A stretch of 33,366 nucleotides of DNA from CAZNMF01 sp035547155 (GTDB lineage Bacteria > Acidobacteriota > Vicinamibacteria > Vicinamibacterales > SCN-69-37), in NCBI GenBank assembly GCA_035547155.1, contig DASZVJ010000042.1, positions 1 through 33,366 on the forward strand. Reading direction: 5' to 3'. Position numbers and translations under genes: made by a program. The first letter of the stretch is position 1. Each line of letters begins with the position of its first letter. This document shows positions 1-9,201 of this stretch, piece by piece. The notes beneath the pieces are model-generated. The model saw only the letters and a list, made by a program, of their open reading frames with translations, ran no database searches and was not told the origin of the DNA.

Positions 1-1590
1 GGCGGATCGGGCAATGGCACCGCCGCCGGCGATGATGGCGATGGCAGCGTGGTGTGGTCGACGCGATCGAAGGCGCGCATGGTGGCGGCGAAGAAGGCGT
101 ATCTCGCGCTGAAAGATCGTCCCGGCGCGAGCGTCGCACAGAAGAACGCCGCGGTGCTCGAGGTCTGCCGCGCGTTCGCCGCGCTGCGATGGGCCGACAC
201 ACGGTATCCCGATCCGCACGATCTGCCCGTCCTGCACACGCTGCCGAACGTCTGGCGATTCTTCGACAAGACGAAGGGCACGCGCGGCATGGTCACGAAC
301 AAGAACGAGTGGGCCGCGCGGAGGCAGGAGCTGCTCGATCTCGCGCAGTTCTACGAGTACGGCTACAAGCCGAAGTCCGGCGTGGACTACACGGTCGCCG
401 TGACCGCCAACACGTACGACGGGACCGGTACGCCCACGGTCACCGCGCGCATCACGCCCACCAACGTGCGCTTTGCCGGCGGCGTCGCGCAGGACATCAC
501 CATTACCGTGAACCTGCCGGCCAGCACGCCCGACGGCCAGCGCGCGCCGATCTCACTCGGCGGCAACTGGACGGCCAACGGCATCGCGAGCGTCGCGTTT
601 CCGAATTGGGCAGGGGACAACCGCAGCGACGCCGGCGCGTGGGGGAGTCCCAATCGCAACGGCGTCTTCTACCGGCTCTTTCCGTACGTGCGCAACAGCA
701 CGGCGGCGGACTCGAGCATCCTGATCGCCAACGCGACCGCCGTGTCCGTCTATCTGGATGCGCTGGCGCTCGCCGTCGAGCAGAATCCGCTGCTGAAGGC
801 GAAGATCGATCCGTCGCGCGCGGTGACGAAGGGATTTTCCATCGGCGGCAAGAACGCCTTCGTGGCCGCGCTGTTCGACGAGCGCGTGAAGGTCGCCGTC
901 AACGGCGGCTCCGGCGCCACCGGTCCGGCCAACTGGCGCTACAACGCGCAGGGACAGGAGTTCGACTTCACGGACACGCCGTTCTACAACCCGGGCGCGG
1001 AGAAGATCGTCGCGCACGGCACCGAGGGCCCGGGCAACAGCTATCGCCACAACCGCGTGCGCGAGACCGAGCTCTTCCGGCACTTCATGCCGTACGGCCA
1101 CATGTACAAACACGAGGAGGGCTCGTACGGCTACGGCGGGTACGGGCGCCTGCCGTTCGATCAGGCCCTGCTCGCCGCGACCTTCGCACCGGATCGCGCG
1201 ATTCTCATCGACACCAACCTCAACGATTACAACGACGGCGCCGTCACCGACAACATGAGCCTCGAGATCGCGAAAGCGGTGTACAAGACGCTCGGCGCGA
1301 ACGGCGACGACTTCGTCAAATTCAATGCGGGCAAGTACGTGTCGACCGGAGACCCGCACGGCGCCGCGCCGGCCGCCGTGGAAGGCAAGTACCTCAGCGA
1401 CGTCTTCTTCGGCACGCACACGCTGACGGAAGCGGAGGCCGCGATGCTCAATACCGATCCGTATCTATTGAAGGTGTCCAACGGCCGGACCGAGAGCCCC
1501 TACGACTTCTACTGGGGCGGATTCAACACGATCACCGGCGGGCACACCGGCGCGGCCGGCACGGACGGATGGTACTTTTACAAATTCTGA
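1..1590 (+). CDS. CE15-like glucuronoyl esterase (5'-partial)
   Basis: The reading frame is open to the first base of the window, so the N-terminus lies outside it; about 529 residues are visible. The first ~16 are Gly/Asp-rich (GGSGNG...) and look like an interdomain linker. The rest resembles carbohydrate esterase family 15, which cleaves ester bonds between lignin alcohols and glucuronic acid side chains of xylan. Supporting motifs are a nucleophile elbow GFSIGGK (Ser encoded at 838-840), a following VNGGSGATG segment, HNRVRETELF, and LPFDQALLAATFAPDRAIL, which matches the family's 'PFD..L.A..APR.LL' region; a GDPHGA segment could carry the catalytic His. The canonical elbow is GCSRxGK, so Cys and Arg are replaced here by Phe and Ile. 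It probably acts outside the cytoplasm. Not part of the polysaccharide operon by spacing (38 nt gap) but on the same strand. A more distant alpha/beta hydrolase is possible. Confidence 0.75.
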   Translation, partial: GGSGNGTAAGDDGDGSVVWSTRSKARMVAAKKAYLALKDRPGASVAQKNAAVLEVCRAFAALRWADTRYPDPHDLPVLHTLPNVWRFFDKTKGTRGMVTNKNEWAARRQELLDLAQFYEYGYKPKSGVDYTVAVTANTYDGTGTPTVTARITPTNVRFAGGVAQDITITVNLPASTPDGQRAPISLGGNWTANGIASVAFPNWAGDNRSDAGAWGSPNRNGVFYRLFPYVRNSTAADSSILIANATAVSVYLDALALAVEQNPLLKAKIDPSRAVTKGFSIGGKNAFVAALFDERVKVAVNGGSGATGPANWRYNAQGQEFDFTDTPFYNPGAEKIVAHGTEGPGNSYRHNRVRETELFRHFMPYGHMYKHEEGSYGYGGYGRLPFDQALLAATFAPDRAILIDTNLNDYNDGAVTDNMSLEIAKAVYKTLGANGDDFVKFNAGKYVSTGDPHGAAPAAVEGKYLSDVFFGTHTLTEAEAAMLNTDPYLLKVSNGRTESPYDFYWGGFNTITGGHTGAAGTDGWYFYKF

Positions 1591-1628
1591 TGTGCGCCCG
1601 TGCACGAGAGGCGCGTCTCTAGCGTATT

Positions 1629-3500
1629 GTGGTCGCCGTGCCCCGTGTCCTCGCCAGCGCCGCCGGAGCGATCGTGGCCGTCACGATCGTCCTCTACCAG
1701 GCCTGGCTCATGCCGTTCTTCCAGCCGTTCTTCGCGGGCCGCGAGGGGCTCGCGCGCCTCGTCTTCTACGCGCTCTACGGCTCGCTGCTGCTGACGGCGG
1801 CGATGCTGTTCGGCACGCGCGCGGACATCCGGCGCACGGTCCTGCCGCTGGCCGCCGTGTCCGCGGTCATCGTGGCCGCGACGGCCCTCCATCCGATCGG
1901 CATGGTGACGCGTGACTACATCATTGCCATCGGCATGGGCGGCGCGGCCGTCGTGCTGATGCAGGGCTCTGCGCCCGCCGCCGTGCTGCGCCTGTCCGCG
2001 GCGGTCACCGTCTTGAACGCGGCGCTGTGCTTCGTGGATCTGCTGTTCGCCGACGGATTCACGACGACCATGGGCCGCGCCGCGGGCCTCGCGCTCAATC
2101 CCAACGTCGCCGCCGCGGCCGTGCTCCTCGGCGCTGCCGCGAGCCACCGCGCGGTGCCGAGGCGCTTCCATCTCAGCTTCGTCGTGTTGACGCTCGGATC
2201 GATTGCGGCGACGCTGTCGCGGTCCTCCATGCTGACCGCTGCGGCGGCCATCATGATTCCCGCGGCCGTGGAGAGCTGGCGGCGCGCCCGCGCGCGCCGG
2301 CCGCTGTGGACCACGCTCGACGGCGTTCGTCCTGCGGCCGTTCTCGCCGTCGCGCTCGCCGCGTGGGTCGCGACGGCGGCGATCGTCAATCCCCGCTTCC
2401 GGCCCGTCGTCCACGCCGTCGTCAGCGATTCACTCGACTTCGCAGACGCGATTGGCGCGGCGCACGAGTTCGTGGCCGTCGCCGCTCAGGATGCCTCGTC
2501 GCTGCCGGCCGCCAGTGGCGCGTCTCCCGCCAATGTCGCGGGACCCGCTGCCGGCGTGCGACCGGCGGCTGGCACCGACGCCTCGCGGATCGCCGCGCTC
2601 GACACGCGCCTGGCGGACGAAGGCGCGAGGAACAGCATCTCCGCGCGCGCGCTCTTCCTCGAGCGCGCGATGCTCGAGTACCGGCACAGCGGCTTCTTCG
2701 GGATGGGCCTCGAGGCGGCCCATCCGCTCGTGCCGCACAACACGTTCGTCCTGTTCGCGCTCGCATTCGGACATCCGGGCTGGCTCATCCCGCTCGCGCT
2801 CGTGGCGCTCGCGCTCTATTCGGTGCGGGATGCGCGCGATCTGCCGCTGCCGGTGGCGATGCTCGGCACGATGACCACGTCGCACGACATCCTGCTCACG
2901 CCCAGTCTCTTCCTGCCGATCGCCATCGGCATCGGAGGTATGATCGCCGGCGGCGCGACCGGCCGCGAGCGGCAGGATGTTCATCGGAGCATCGCATTCG
3001 GCGCATCGGCCGCGGTCGGGCTGTTCGTTCTTGGTTGTCTCGTGATCGTTTCCGTCGTTCCCTCGCTGACGATCGAGCGTCTCAGTCCGGCGTCGATCCT
3101 CAAATATGGCACCGCGTATCTCGCGCCCATACCGCCGCAGACGTACCCGGGCATGCTCGTCCCCGCGGTCGGCGACGGTCCCGAGGACACGATGACGTTC
3201 CTGCGCGAGAACACCCGTCCGCTTCAGCGCGTCCGGTGGAATCTCGCGACCCGCAGGCCCGTGGCGCCGGGCGAATATGCCGTCAGCAACGGCGACGGCC
3301 TCGTGCTCTTCGCGCTCGCGGACGGCAGCGATCCGCGCGGCCGCGGACACGCGATCGACCTCGGTCTTCCGCACACCGTCGGTGTGCCGTTCTATGCGCT
3401 CCTGGCGTCCCTAGCCGTCTGGTGCGCGAGCGTGCTCCTGTGGATGGGCCGGACGAATCACGCCGCACAACCGGCCGGCGTGCAGGAGGCGTTGAGCTAG
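1629..3500 (+). CDS. O-antigen ligase/polymerase-like membrane protein
   Basis: Polytopic membrane protein of 623 aa with roughly ten hydrophobic helices. The Wzy/WaaL superfamily signature is visible: GRAAGLALNPNVAAAAV in the middle (Arg-x-x-Gly-Leu...Asn-Pro-Asn), a TLSRSS motif, and a large periplasmic loop followed by GFFGMGLEAAHPLVPHN, with the His-Asn typical of the ligase loop. Such proteins polymerise or transfer lipid-linked glycans at the periplasmic face. The loop contains an Ala/Pro/Gly-rich low-complexity stretch, and a C-terminal ~130-residue extension after the last core helices ends in one more helix. First gene of the polysaccharide operon. No good Shine-Dalgarno sequence precedes GTG 1629; an in-frame GTG at 1638 lies 7 nt after a TATTGT hexamer and could be a leaderless start. 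Ligase versus polymerase cannot be decided from sequence. Confidence 0.72.
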   Translation: MVAVPRVLASAAGAIVAVTIVLYQAWLMPFFQPFFAGREGLARLVFYALYGSLLLTAAMLFGTRADIRRTVLPLAAVSAVIVAATALHPIGMVTRDYIIAIGMGGAAVVLMQGSAPAAVLRLSAAVTVLNAALCFVDLLFADGFTTTMGRAAGLALNPNVAAAAVLLGAAASHRAVPRRFHLSFVVLTLGSIAATLSRSSMLTAAAAIMIPAAVESWRRARARRPLWTTLDGVRPAAVLAVALAAWVATAAIVNPRFRPVVHAVVSDSLDFADAIGAAHEFVAVAAQDASSLPAASGASPANVAGPAAGVRPAAGTDASRIAALDTRLADEGARNSISARALFLERAMLEYRHSGFFGMGLEAAHPLVPHNTFVLFALAFGHPGWLIPLALVALALYSVRDARDLPLPVAMLGTMTTSHDILLTPSLFLPIAIGIGGMIAGGATGRERQDVHRSIAFGASAAVGLFVLGCLVIVSVVPSLTIERLSPASILKYGTAYLAPIPPQTYPGMLVPAVGDGPEDTMTFLRENTRPLQRVRWNLATRRPVAPGEYAVSNGDGLVLFALADGSDPRGRGHAIDLGLPHTVGVPFYALLASLAVWCASVLLWMGRTNHAAQPAGVQEALS

Positions 3501-3502
3501 GC

Positions 3503-5275
3503 GTGCGACCAACGACGCAGACACCCGACCGTGTCACGACGGTCATGCTTGGCCTGTGGCGCCACGTCTCGACGCGCCGGCGGAGCCAGCTGTGGCTCGT
3601 CTTCGCGCTGACGGTCCTTGGCGCCATCGCCGAGGTCGCCACGCTCGGCGCGCTGCTGCCGTTTCTCGCGTTCATCGTGTCGGGCACGGAGAGCCGTCCG
3701 GCCTATCCCGCCGTGAACGCGGTGATGGCGTTCGTCGGCCTGACGCCCGGCGCCAACAGCGCGCTCACGCTCACCGTCCTGTTCTGCGCCGCCGTTCTCG
3801 CCGCCGGCCTCGTCCGCATCCTGCTCGTCGTCGCGAACACGCGCTACATCTCGATGATCGGCTACGAGCTGTCCGTCACGATCTTCGAGCGCGTGCTCCA
3901 TCAGAGCTACACGCATCACCTCTCGCGCAACACCAGCACCGTCGTCGCCGCGCTCCAGCAGGTGAAGCTGATCACGGGCGGCGTCCTCAATCCGATCCTG
4001 CAGTCGATCAGCGCGTTGGTGATCGGGCTGTGCATTCTCGTCGCGCTCTTCGTGTTCAGCCCGATCATCACGCTCGTCGCGCTGGTCGGCTTCGGCGCGC
4101 TCTATCTCGCGATCTCGCTGCTGTTCCGCCGCCAGTTGAGAGCGAACGCGCGCGTGCTCGCGGAAACGCAAGTGGAGACCATTCGTGCGGTACAGGAAGG
4201 CCTCGGCGGCATCCGCGACGTGATCATCGATGGCCGCCAGGACGCCTTCCTTCGCCGGTTCTCGGAGCTCGATCGCGCGTGGTGGGACATCCAGACCGCC
4301 AACTCGCTCGCGGGAACGGGACCGCGCTTCGCCGTCGAAGCCGCCGGCACGGTGCTCATCGCGGTCCTTGCGTACGTCCTGGTGATGCGCACCGGTTACG
4401 GCGGCAGCGCGCTTCCGCTCCTTGGCGTCGTCGCGCTCGGCGCGCAGCGGCTGCTGCCGCTCATGCAGCTCGTCTACGGCAACTGGACGCTCGTGCTCGG
4501 CAACATGGGCAGCGCGAGCGCCATGCTGAGCGTGCTCGAGGCGCCCGTCGCCGACGACTGGCGGCAGCCGGATCTGCCGCCGCTCGCGTTCGATCGCGAG
4601 ATCCGCTTCAACCATGTGTCGTTCCGCTATCCGGCCAGCGAGGAGCTCGTGCTGCGGCCGTTCGATCTCGCGATCGCGAAAGGTGAGCGGATCGGCCTCA
4701 TCGGGAAGACGGGCACCGGCAAGAGCACGCTGGTCGATCTGCTGATGGGCCTGCTCGAGCCGACGGACGGATCGATCGAGATCGACGGGCAGCGGCTCGA
4801 CGCCACGAACCGGCGCGCCTGGCAGCGCCGAATCGCGCAGGTGCCGCAGAGCATCTTCCTGGCGGACGCGTCGATCGCGGAGAACATCGCGTTCGGCATC
4901 GACGCGGCGAACATCGATCGACGTCAGGTGGAGCTGGCGGCCGAACGGGCCGCGCTCGCGCCGTTCATCGCGACGCTGCCGAACGGATACGCGACCGTCG
5001 TCGGCGAGCGGGGCGTGCGTCTGTCAGGTGGACAGCGCCAGCGCATCGGGATCGCCCGGGCGCTGTACAAGCACGCGACGGTCCTTGTCTTCGACGAAGC
5101 GACGAGCGCGCTCGACATGGAAACCGAGCGCGCCGTGATGGAAGCCGTGCGAGAGCTGCCCGTCGAGCTGACGGTGATCATCATCGCGCACCGGCTGTCG
5201 ACGGTCGAGTATTGCGAGCGGATCGTCGCGATCGAGGCGGGCGTCCCGTCGATCGTCCGTGTGGGTGTCGCGTGA
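3503..5275 (+). CDS. ABC transporter permease/ATPase, lipid-linked glycan flippase type
   Basis: Half-size ABC exporter of 590 aa (MsbA/PglK-like): an N-terminal six-helix transmembrane domain (~15-330) followed by an ATPase domain. The ATPase shows Walker A GKTGTGKST (401-409), signature LSGGQ (507-511), Walker B VLVFDE (527-532) and the switch His in IIIAHRLSTV (His563). All catalytic elements are present. Its place between a polymerase/ligase and a glycosyltransferase suggests that it flips lipid-linked oligosaccharide or exports a glycan, in place of a Wzx flippase. GTG 3503 is chosen because AGGAGG lies at 3484-3489, although the 13-nt spacing is long; ATG 3545 (576 aa) is an alternative without a visible ribosome site. 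It starts 2 nt after the previous stop and overlaps the next gene by 4 nt. Confidence 0.88.
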   Translation: MRPTTQTPDRVTTVMLGLWRHVSTRRRSQLWLVFALTVLGAIAEVATLGALLPFLAFIVSGTESRPAYPAVNAVMAFVGLTPGANSALTLTVLFCAAVLAAGLVRILLVVANTRYISMIGYELSVTIFERVLHQSYTHHLSRNTSTVVAALQQVKLITGGVLNPILQSISALVIGLCILVALFVFSPIITLVALVGFGALYLAISLLFRRQLRANARVLAETQVETIRAVQEGLGGIRDVIIDGRQDAFLRRFSELDRAWWDIQTANSLAGTGPRFAVEAAGTVLIAVLAYVLVMRTGYGGSALPLLGVVALGAQRLLPLMQLVYGNWTLVLGNMGSASAMLSVLEAPVADDWRQPDLPPLAFDREIRFNHVSFRYPASEELVLRPFDLAIAKGERIGLIGKTGTGKSTLVDLLMGLLEPTDGSIEIDGQRLDATNRRAWQRRIAQVPQSIFLADASIAENIAFGIDAANIDRRQVELAAERAALAPFIATLPNGYATVVGERGVRLSGGQRQRIGIARALYKHATVLVFDEATSALDMETERAVMEAVRELPVELTVIIIAHRLSTVEYCERIVAIEAGVPSIVRVGVA

Positions 5276-6465
5276 AGATTCCCGTCCTGTTCATCATCGG
5301 GACGCTCGACGTCGGCGGCGCGGAGACGCAGCTCGTCGAGATGGCGCGCTCGCTCGACGCCCGCTTCGCGCCCGCGGTCTGCTGTCTGGCCGCTGCCGGG
5401 CCGCTCGCCGAGCGGCTCCACGATGCTGGCGTGCCGTTGACGACGATCGGTCTGTACAGCCCGAGGCAGGGACGCGGCTGGATGCGGTGGTTCCCGGCGA
5501 TGGTGCGATTGCCGATCGACATCCTGCGATTCGTGGTGCACGTCCGCACGGAGCGGCCCGCGGTCGTCCACGGCGTCCTGATGCACGCGTACGTGCTCGG
5601 CGCGTTCGCCGCGCGGGTCACCGGCGTGCCCGTCGTCGTCGCGAGCCGGCGGAGCTTGTCGCTCTTCAAGAAAGAGAAGCCGATCATGCGGTTCGCCGAA
5701 CGCCTCATGAATCGATGGACGGATCGCATCGTCGCCAACTCGGAAGCGGTGAAGCGCGACACGATCGAGACGGAAGGCGTGCCGCCGGAGAAGGTCTCCG
5801 TCATCTACAACGGGCTGGATCTGGAGCCGTACGATCGCGTGACTGATGAGATGATCCGGACACGGCGCGCGGAGCTTGGCCTGCGCGACGGCCCGGTCGT
5901 CATCGTCGTCGCCAATCTGATCGCGTACAAAGGACATGAGTATTTTCTGCGCGCGTGGGCAGCGGTCTGCCGCGTGTTTCCGGACGCGGTCGCGCTGCTC
6001 GTCGGCGACGGGCCGGTTCGCGCCGAGCGCGAAGCCGACGCGCGCGCGCTCGGGATCGACGCGAACGTGCGGTTCCTGGGGCTGAGACGCGACGTGCCGG
6101 CGCTGCTCGCGGTCTCCGATCTGCTCGCGCATCCGTCGACGCAGGAAGGTTTCTGCAACGCGCTGCTCGAAGCGATGGCCGCGTCCAGGCCGGTGGTGGC
6201 GACCGACGTCGGCGGCAATCGCGAGGCGATCGTCGAGGGCGAGACCGGGCTGCTCGTGCCCGCACGTGATGCCGATCGTCTTGCCGCCGCGATGCTCGCG
6301 GTGCTCGAGCAGCCGGATCGCGGGGCGGCGTGGGGAAGGGCCGGCCGGCGCCGCGCCGCCGAGCGGTTCCAGCGAGCGCGGATGTTGCAGGAATACGAAA
6401 CGCTCTATGACGAGTTGCTGACCCAGGCGGGTCGTGTCGATGTGCGGGATCAACGGGCGCTTTAA
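5272..6465 (+). CDS. GT4-family glycosyltransferase
   Basis: A 397-aa GT-B fold, family 4 glycosyltransferase. The N-terminal acceptor domain begins right after the start (VKIPVLFIIGTLDVGGAETQ), the usual GT4 opening with the glycine-rich loop. The C-terminal nucleotide-sugar domain has VSVIYNGLDLE, a GDGP segment, and the retaining-GT E-x7-E motif with Glu292 and Glu300 in QEGFCNALLEAMAA, followed by RPVVATDVGGNREAI. It should add a sugar from a nucleotide donor to a growing lipid-linked glycan at the cytoplasmic membrane face; donor and linkage cannot be read from sequence. The GTG start at 5272 overlaps the ABC transporter stop (GTGA), so the two are probably translationally coupled, and the 3' end overlaps the amidotransferase gene by 26 nt. 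Confidence 0.9.
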   Translation: MKIPVLFIIGTLDVGGAETQLVEMARSLDARFAPAVCCLAAAGPLAERLHDAGVPLTTIGLYSPRQGRGWMRWFPAMVRLPIDILRFVVHVRTERPAVVHGVLMHAYVLGAFAARVTGVPVVVASRRSLSLFKKEKPIMRFAERLMNRWTDRIVANSEAVKRDTIETEGVPPEKVSVIYNGLDLEPYDRVTDEMIRTRRAELGLRDGPVVIVVANLIAYKGHEYFLRAWAAVCRVFPDAVALLVGDGPVRAEREADARALGIDANVRFLGLRRDVPALLAVSDLLAHPSTQEGFCNALLEAMAASRPVVATDVGGNREAIVEGETGLLVPARDADRLAAAMLAVLEQPDRGAAWGRAGRRRAAERFQRARMLQEYETLYDELLTQAGRVDVRDQRAL

Positions 6466-8365
6466 CTATCGGACCGGCGCGCCGGTCGACGAGCACGCGC
6501 TCGCGGCCATGTGCGATCGCCTGCGGCATCGCGGCCCCGACGGCGGCGGTGTCTGGGTGGACGGCGCCGTGGGCTTCGGCCATCGCCGGCTCGCGGTCAT
6601 CGACCCGTCGAGCGCCGGCCGTCAGCCGCTGCAGACGCCCGACGGCCGCTTCACGATCACGTTCAACGGCGAGATTTACAACTTCCAGGAGCTGCGGCAG
6701 GAGCTCGAGCGCGAGGGCGCCGCGTTCACGTCGCGTACCGACACGGAAGTCATCCTCCACGCGTACGCGCGCTACGGCACCGCCTGTCTCCAGCGGCTGC
6801 GCGGCATGTTCGCGTTCGCCATCTGGGATGCGCGCGAGCGGACGCTCTTCGCGGCGCGGGATCGCGCGGGTCAGAAGCCGTTCTACTACCGCGAAGACGC
6901 GGACGGTCTCGCGTTCGCGTCCGAGCCGAAGGCGTTTCTCGCCGAATCGTCCTTCGTGCCCGACGTGAACGTCGACGCGATCTGGCAGTACCTGAGCTTT
7001 CAATACGTGCCGTCGCCGCTCTCGGCGTTCCGCGGCGTGAAGCGCTTGCCGCCGGGACATTTCCTGCTCGTCGAGGGCGGCCGCGTGACGATCGAGCGGT
7101 ACTGGACGCTGCGTTACGAGCCGAAGTCCTCGATGTCCGAAGCGGAGGCGGTCGAGCGCGTGCGCGCAGATCTGGCCGAAGCGACGCGCATCATGCTCGT
7201 CAGCGACGTGCCGATCGGCGCCTTTCTCAGCGGCGGGCTCGACTCGAGCCTCGTTGTCGCCTTCATGGCCGAGGCCGCCGGGTCGCGCGTCAAGACGTTC
7301 TCGATTGGCTTCGAGGACGCCGACTACGACGAGACCGCGTACGCGCGCCGCGTGGCCGAGCGCTTCGCGACCGATCATCACGAGGCGATCGTCAAGCCCG
7401 ACGCGCTGACGATCCTGCCGAAGCTCCTCGCGCACTACGACGAGCCGTACGCCGACTCGTCGGCCATTCCCACGTACTATCTGTCGGAGATGACGCGGCG
7501 TCACGTCACCGTCGCGCTGAACGGCGACGCGGGCGACGAGAACTTCGCGGGATACGAGCGCTACGCGGCGTTCATGATGGCCGGGCGCGTCGATCGGCTG
7601 TCGCCGTCCGTGCGCCGGCTGCTCGCGGCCGTCGCCGCGCGCATCCGGCCTGGCGAGGTGCGCGCCTTTGGCAGCCGCGCGCGGCGCTTCCTCACGGCCG
7701 CCGCCGATTCGGGCGCCCGGCGCTACGCGCGCTGGAACTTTCACTTCGACGACGACCAGAAGCGCGCCATCTGCAGGCCGGAATTCGTCGCACGCGCCGG
7801 CGCCGTGGACGCTGCGGCGCGCTACGACGCGCTCTTCGCCGACATGCCCGGCGCCGCCACGGTCGACATCCTGCTGCACGCCGACGTCGAGAGCTATCTG
7901 CCGGACGATCTGCTCGTCAAGGTCGACATCGCGACGATGGCGCATGGGCTCGAAGGACGGTCGCCGCTGCTCGATCACGTCGTGATGGAGCGCGCCGCGC
8001 ATCTGCCCGCCGACCTGAAGCTGCGCGGGACGGAGAAGAAGTACCTGCTCAAGCGCATCGCGCGAGGGCTGCTGCCCGACGACGTGATCGATCGGCCGAA
8101 GATGGGCTTCGGCGTGCCGCTTGCGCGCTGGCTGCGCGGTCCGCTCCGCGACGTCGTCCACGACGTGGTGCTGGGCCCGCGCCTGCGTCAGCGCGGCTAT
8201 TTCAAGATGGATGCGATCGAGCGCCTCGTCTCCGATCACGAGACGGGCCGATCGAACGCGCAATATCAGATTTGGAACCTGCTGATGCTCGAGCTCTGGC
8301 ATCAGACATTCATCGATGCCGGCGCGCGATCCGCCGGCGTTCTCGATCCAGTGGAAGCGACATGA
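6440..8365 (+). CDS. asnB: Asparagine synthase-like glutamine amidotransferase
   Basis: A 641-aa protein with an N-terminal class II glutaminase domain (MCGINGRF; Cys2 becomes the N-terminal nucleophile after Met removal; RHRGPD, NGEIYN and RTDTEV are conserved) and a C-terminal ATP-pyrophosphatase synthase domain with the PP-loop SGGLDSS (264-270). The start at 6440 is fixed by the need for Cys at position 2; an upstream ATG two codons earlier would destroy it. The family transfers glutamine-derived ammonia to an adenylylated carboxylate, classically making asparagine. Copies inside polysaccharide clusters are often thought to amidate uronic acids, and this context fits that use, but a housekeeping asparagine synthetase cannot be excluded. 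It overlaps the upstream GT4 by 26 nt and the downstream methyltransferase by 4 nt. Confidence 0.9.
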   Translation: MCGINGRFNYRTGAPVDEHALAAMCDRLRHRGPDGGGVWVDGAVGFGHRRLAVIDPSSAGRQPLQTPDGRFTITFNGEIYNFQELRQELEREGAAFTSRTDTEVILHAYARYGTACLQRLRGMFAFAIWDARERTLFAARDRAGQKPFYYREDADGLAFASEPKAFLAESSFVPDVNVDAIWQYLSFQYVPSPLSAFRGVKRLPPGHFLLVEGGRVTIERYWTLRYEPKSSMSEAEAVERVRADLAEATRIMLVSDVPIGAFLSGGLDSSLVVAFMAEAAGSRVKTFSIGFEDADYDETAYARRVAERFATDHHEAIVKPDALTILPKLLAHYDEPYADSSAIPTYYLSEMTRRHVTVALNGDAGDENFAGYERYAAFMMAGRVDRLSPSVRRLLAAVAARIRPGEVRAFGSRARRFLTAAADSGARRYARWNFHFDDDQKRAICRPEFVARAGAVDAAARYDALFADMPGAATVDILLHADVESYLPDDLLVKVDIATMAHGLEGRSPLLDHVVMERAAHLPADLKLRGTEKKYLLKRIARGLLPDDVIDRPKMGFGVPLARWLRGPLRDVVHDVVLGPRLRQRGYFKMDAIERLVSDHETGRSNAQYQIWNLLMLELWHQTFIDAGARSAGVLDPVEAT

Positions 8366-9201
8366 CGACCAAGGCGTTCGGTTTCGGCAAGAACTGGCAA
8401 GCGTTCCTGGCCGTGCTCGATGACGAGCGGATTCAGATGGCCGAGCAGTCGCTGCGCGACGCGCTCGAGTGTCAGGATCTCGAGGGTAAGACGTTTCTCG
8501 ACATGGGATCGGGCAGCGGGCTGTTCTCGCTCGCCGCGCGTCGGCTCGGCGCGACGGTGCGATCGGCGGACGTCGATCCCGACTCCGTCGCGTGCACCGC
8601 GGAGCTGAAGCGCCGCTATTTCCCTGATGATCCTGCGTGGATCGTCGAGCACGGCTCCGCGCTCGACGAAGCCTACGTCACGTCGCTCGGCCGATTCGAC
8701 GTCGTCTACTCGTGGGGCGTGCTGCATCACACCGGCGACATGTGGCGCGCGATCGATCTCGTGCAGCGCTGCGTCGCGCCAGGCGGACAGTTCTTCATCG
8801 CCATCTACAACGATCAGGGCATGGCGTCGCGCTACTGGACGCGCGTGAAGCAGACGTCGAACCGCCTGCCCGCGTGGCTGCAGCCGGCGTTCGCGGTGGC
8901 CGCGTGGGCGCCGCGCGAGTCGCTGACGCTCGGCTATCACGTGCTGCGCATGCGTCCGAAAGCGTACGTGCAGACGTGGACCGATCAGGGCCGCGGCCGC
9001 GGGATGAATCGCTGGCACGATCTGCTCGACTGGGTCGGCGGATGGCCCTTCGAAGTCGCGGCGCCCGATGTCATCTTCGCGTATCTGAAAGCGCGCGGCT
9101 TCACGCTGCGGCATCTGAAGACCTGCGGCGGCGGGCTCGGCTGCAATCAGTTCGTGTTCGTTCGAACGTCGGACGTCGCTGGAGGCCGGAACGCGCGGTG
9201 A
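8362..9201 (+). CDS. Class I SAM-dependent methyltransferase
   Basis: A 279-aa Rossmann-fold methyltransferase. The SAM-binding motif I is FLDMGSGSG (45-53), followed by an acidic residue after the second strand (SADVDPD), FDVVYSWGVLHHTGD as motif IV/post-motif, and VAPGGQFFIAIYN. This is the UbiG/methyltransferase-11/12 type of arrangement. The ATG overlaps the asnB stop (ATGA), and the stop is shared with the acyltransferase start (TGATG), so it lies within the same operon. The likely role is O- or N-methylation of a sugar in the glycan repeat or its precursor; the acceptor cannot be deduced. The C-terminal ~130 residues carry a conserved-looking RGRGMNRWHDLLDWVGGWPFE segment that may form the acceptor-binding part. 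Confidence 0.88.
   Translation: MTTKAFGFGKNWQAFLAVLDDERIQMAEQSLRDALECQDLEGKTFLDMGSGSGLFSLAARRLGATVRSADVDPDSVACTAELKRRYFPDDPAWIVEHGSALDEAYVTSLGRFDVVYSWGVLHHTGDMWRAIDLVQRCVAPGGQFFIAIYNDQGMASRYWTRVKQTSNRLPAWLQPAFAVAAWAPRESLTLGYHVLRMRPKAYVQTWTDQGRGRGMNRWHDLLDWVGGWPFEVAAPDVIFAYLKARGFTLRHLKTCGGGLGCNQFVFVRTSDVAGGRNAR

Noticed and set aside
2027..3502. Upstream in-frame extension of the ABC transporter into the ligase-like gene
   Set aside because: The extension is Arg-rich, out of frame with a real membrane protein, and the transporter's own helices start only after 3545.
5900..8302. Long open frame (about 800 codons) on the minus strand opposite the GT4 and asparagine-synthase genes
   Set aside because: It is antisense to two clear enzymes, is Arg/His/Asp-rich without any motif, and is what high-GC third positions produce by chance.
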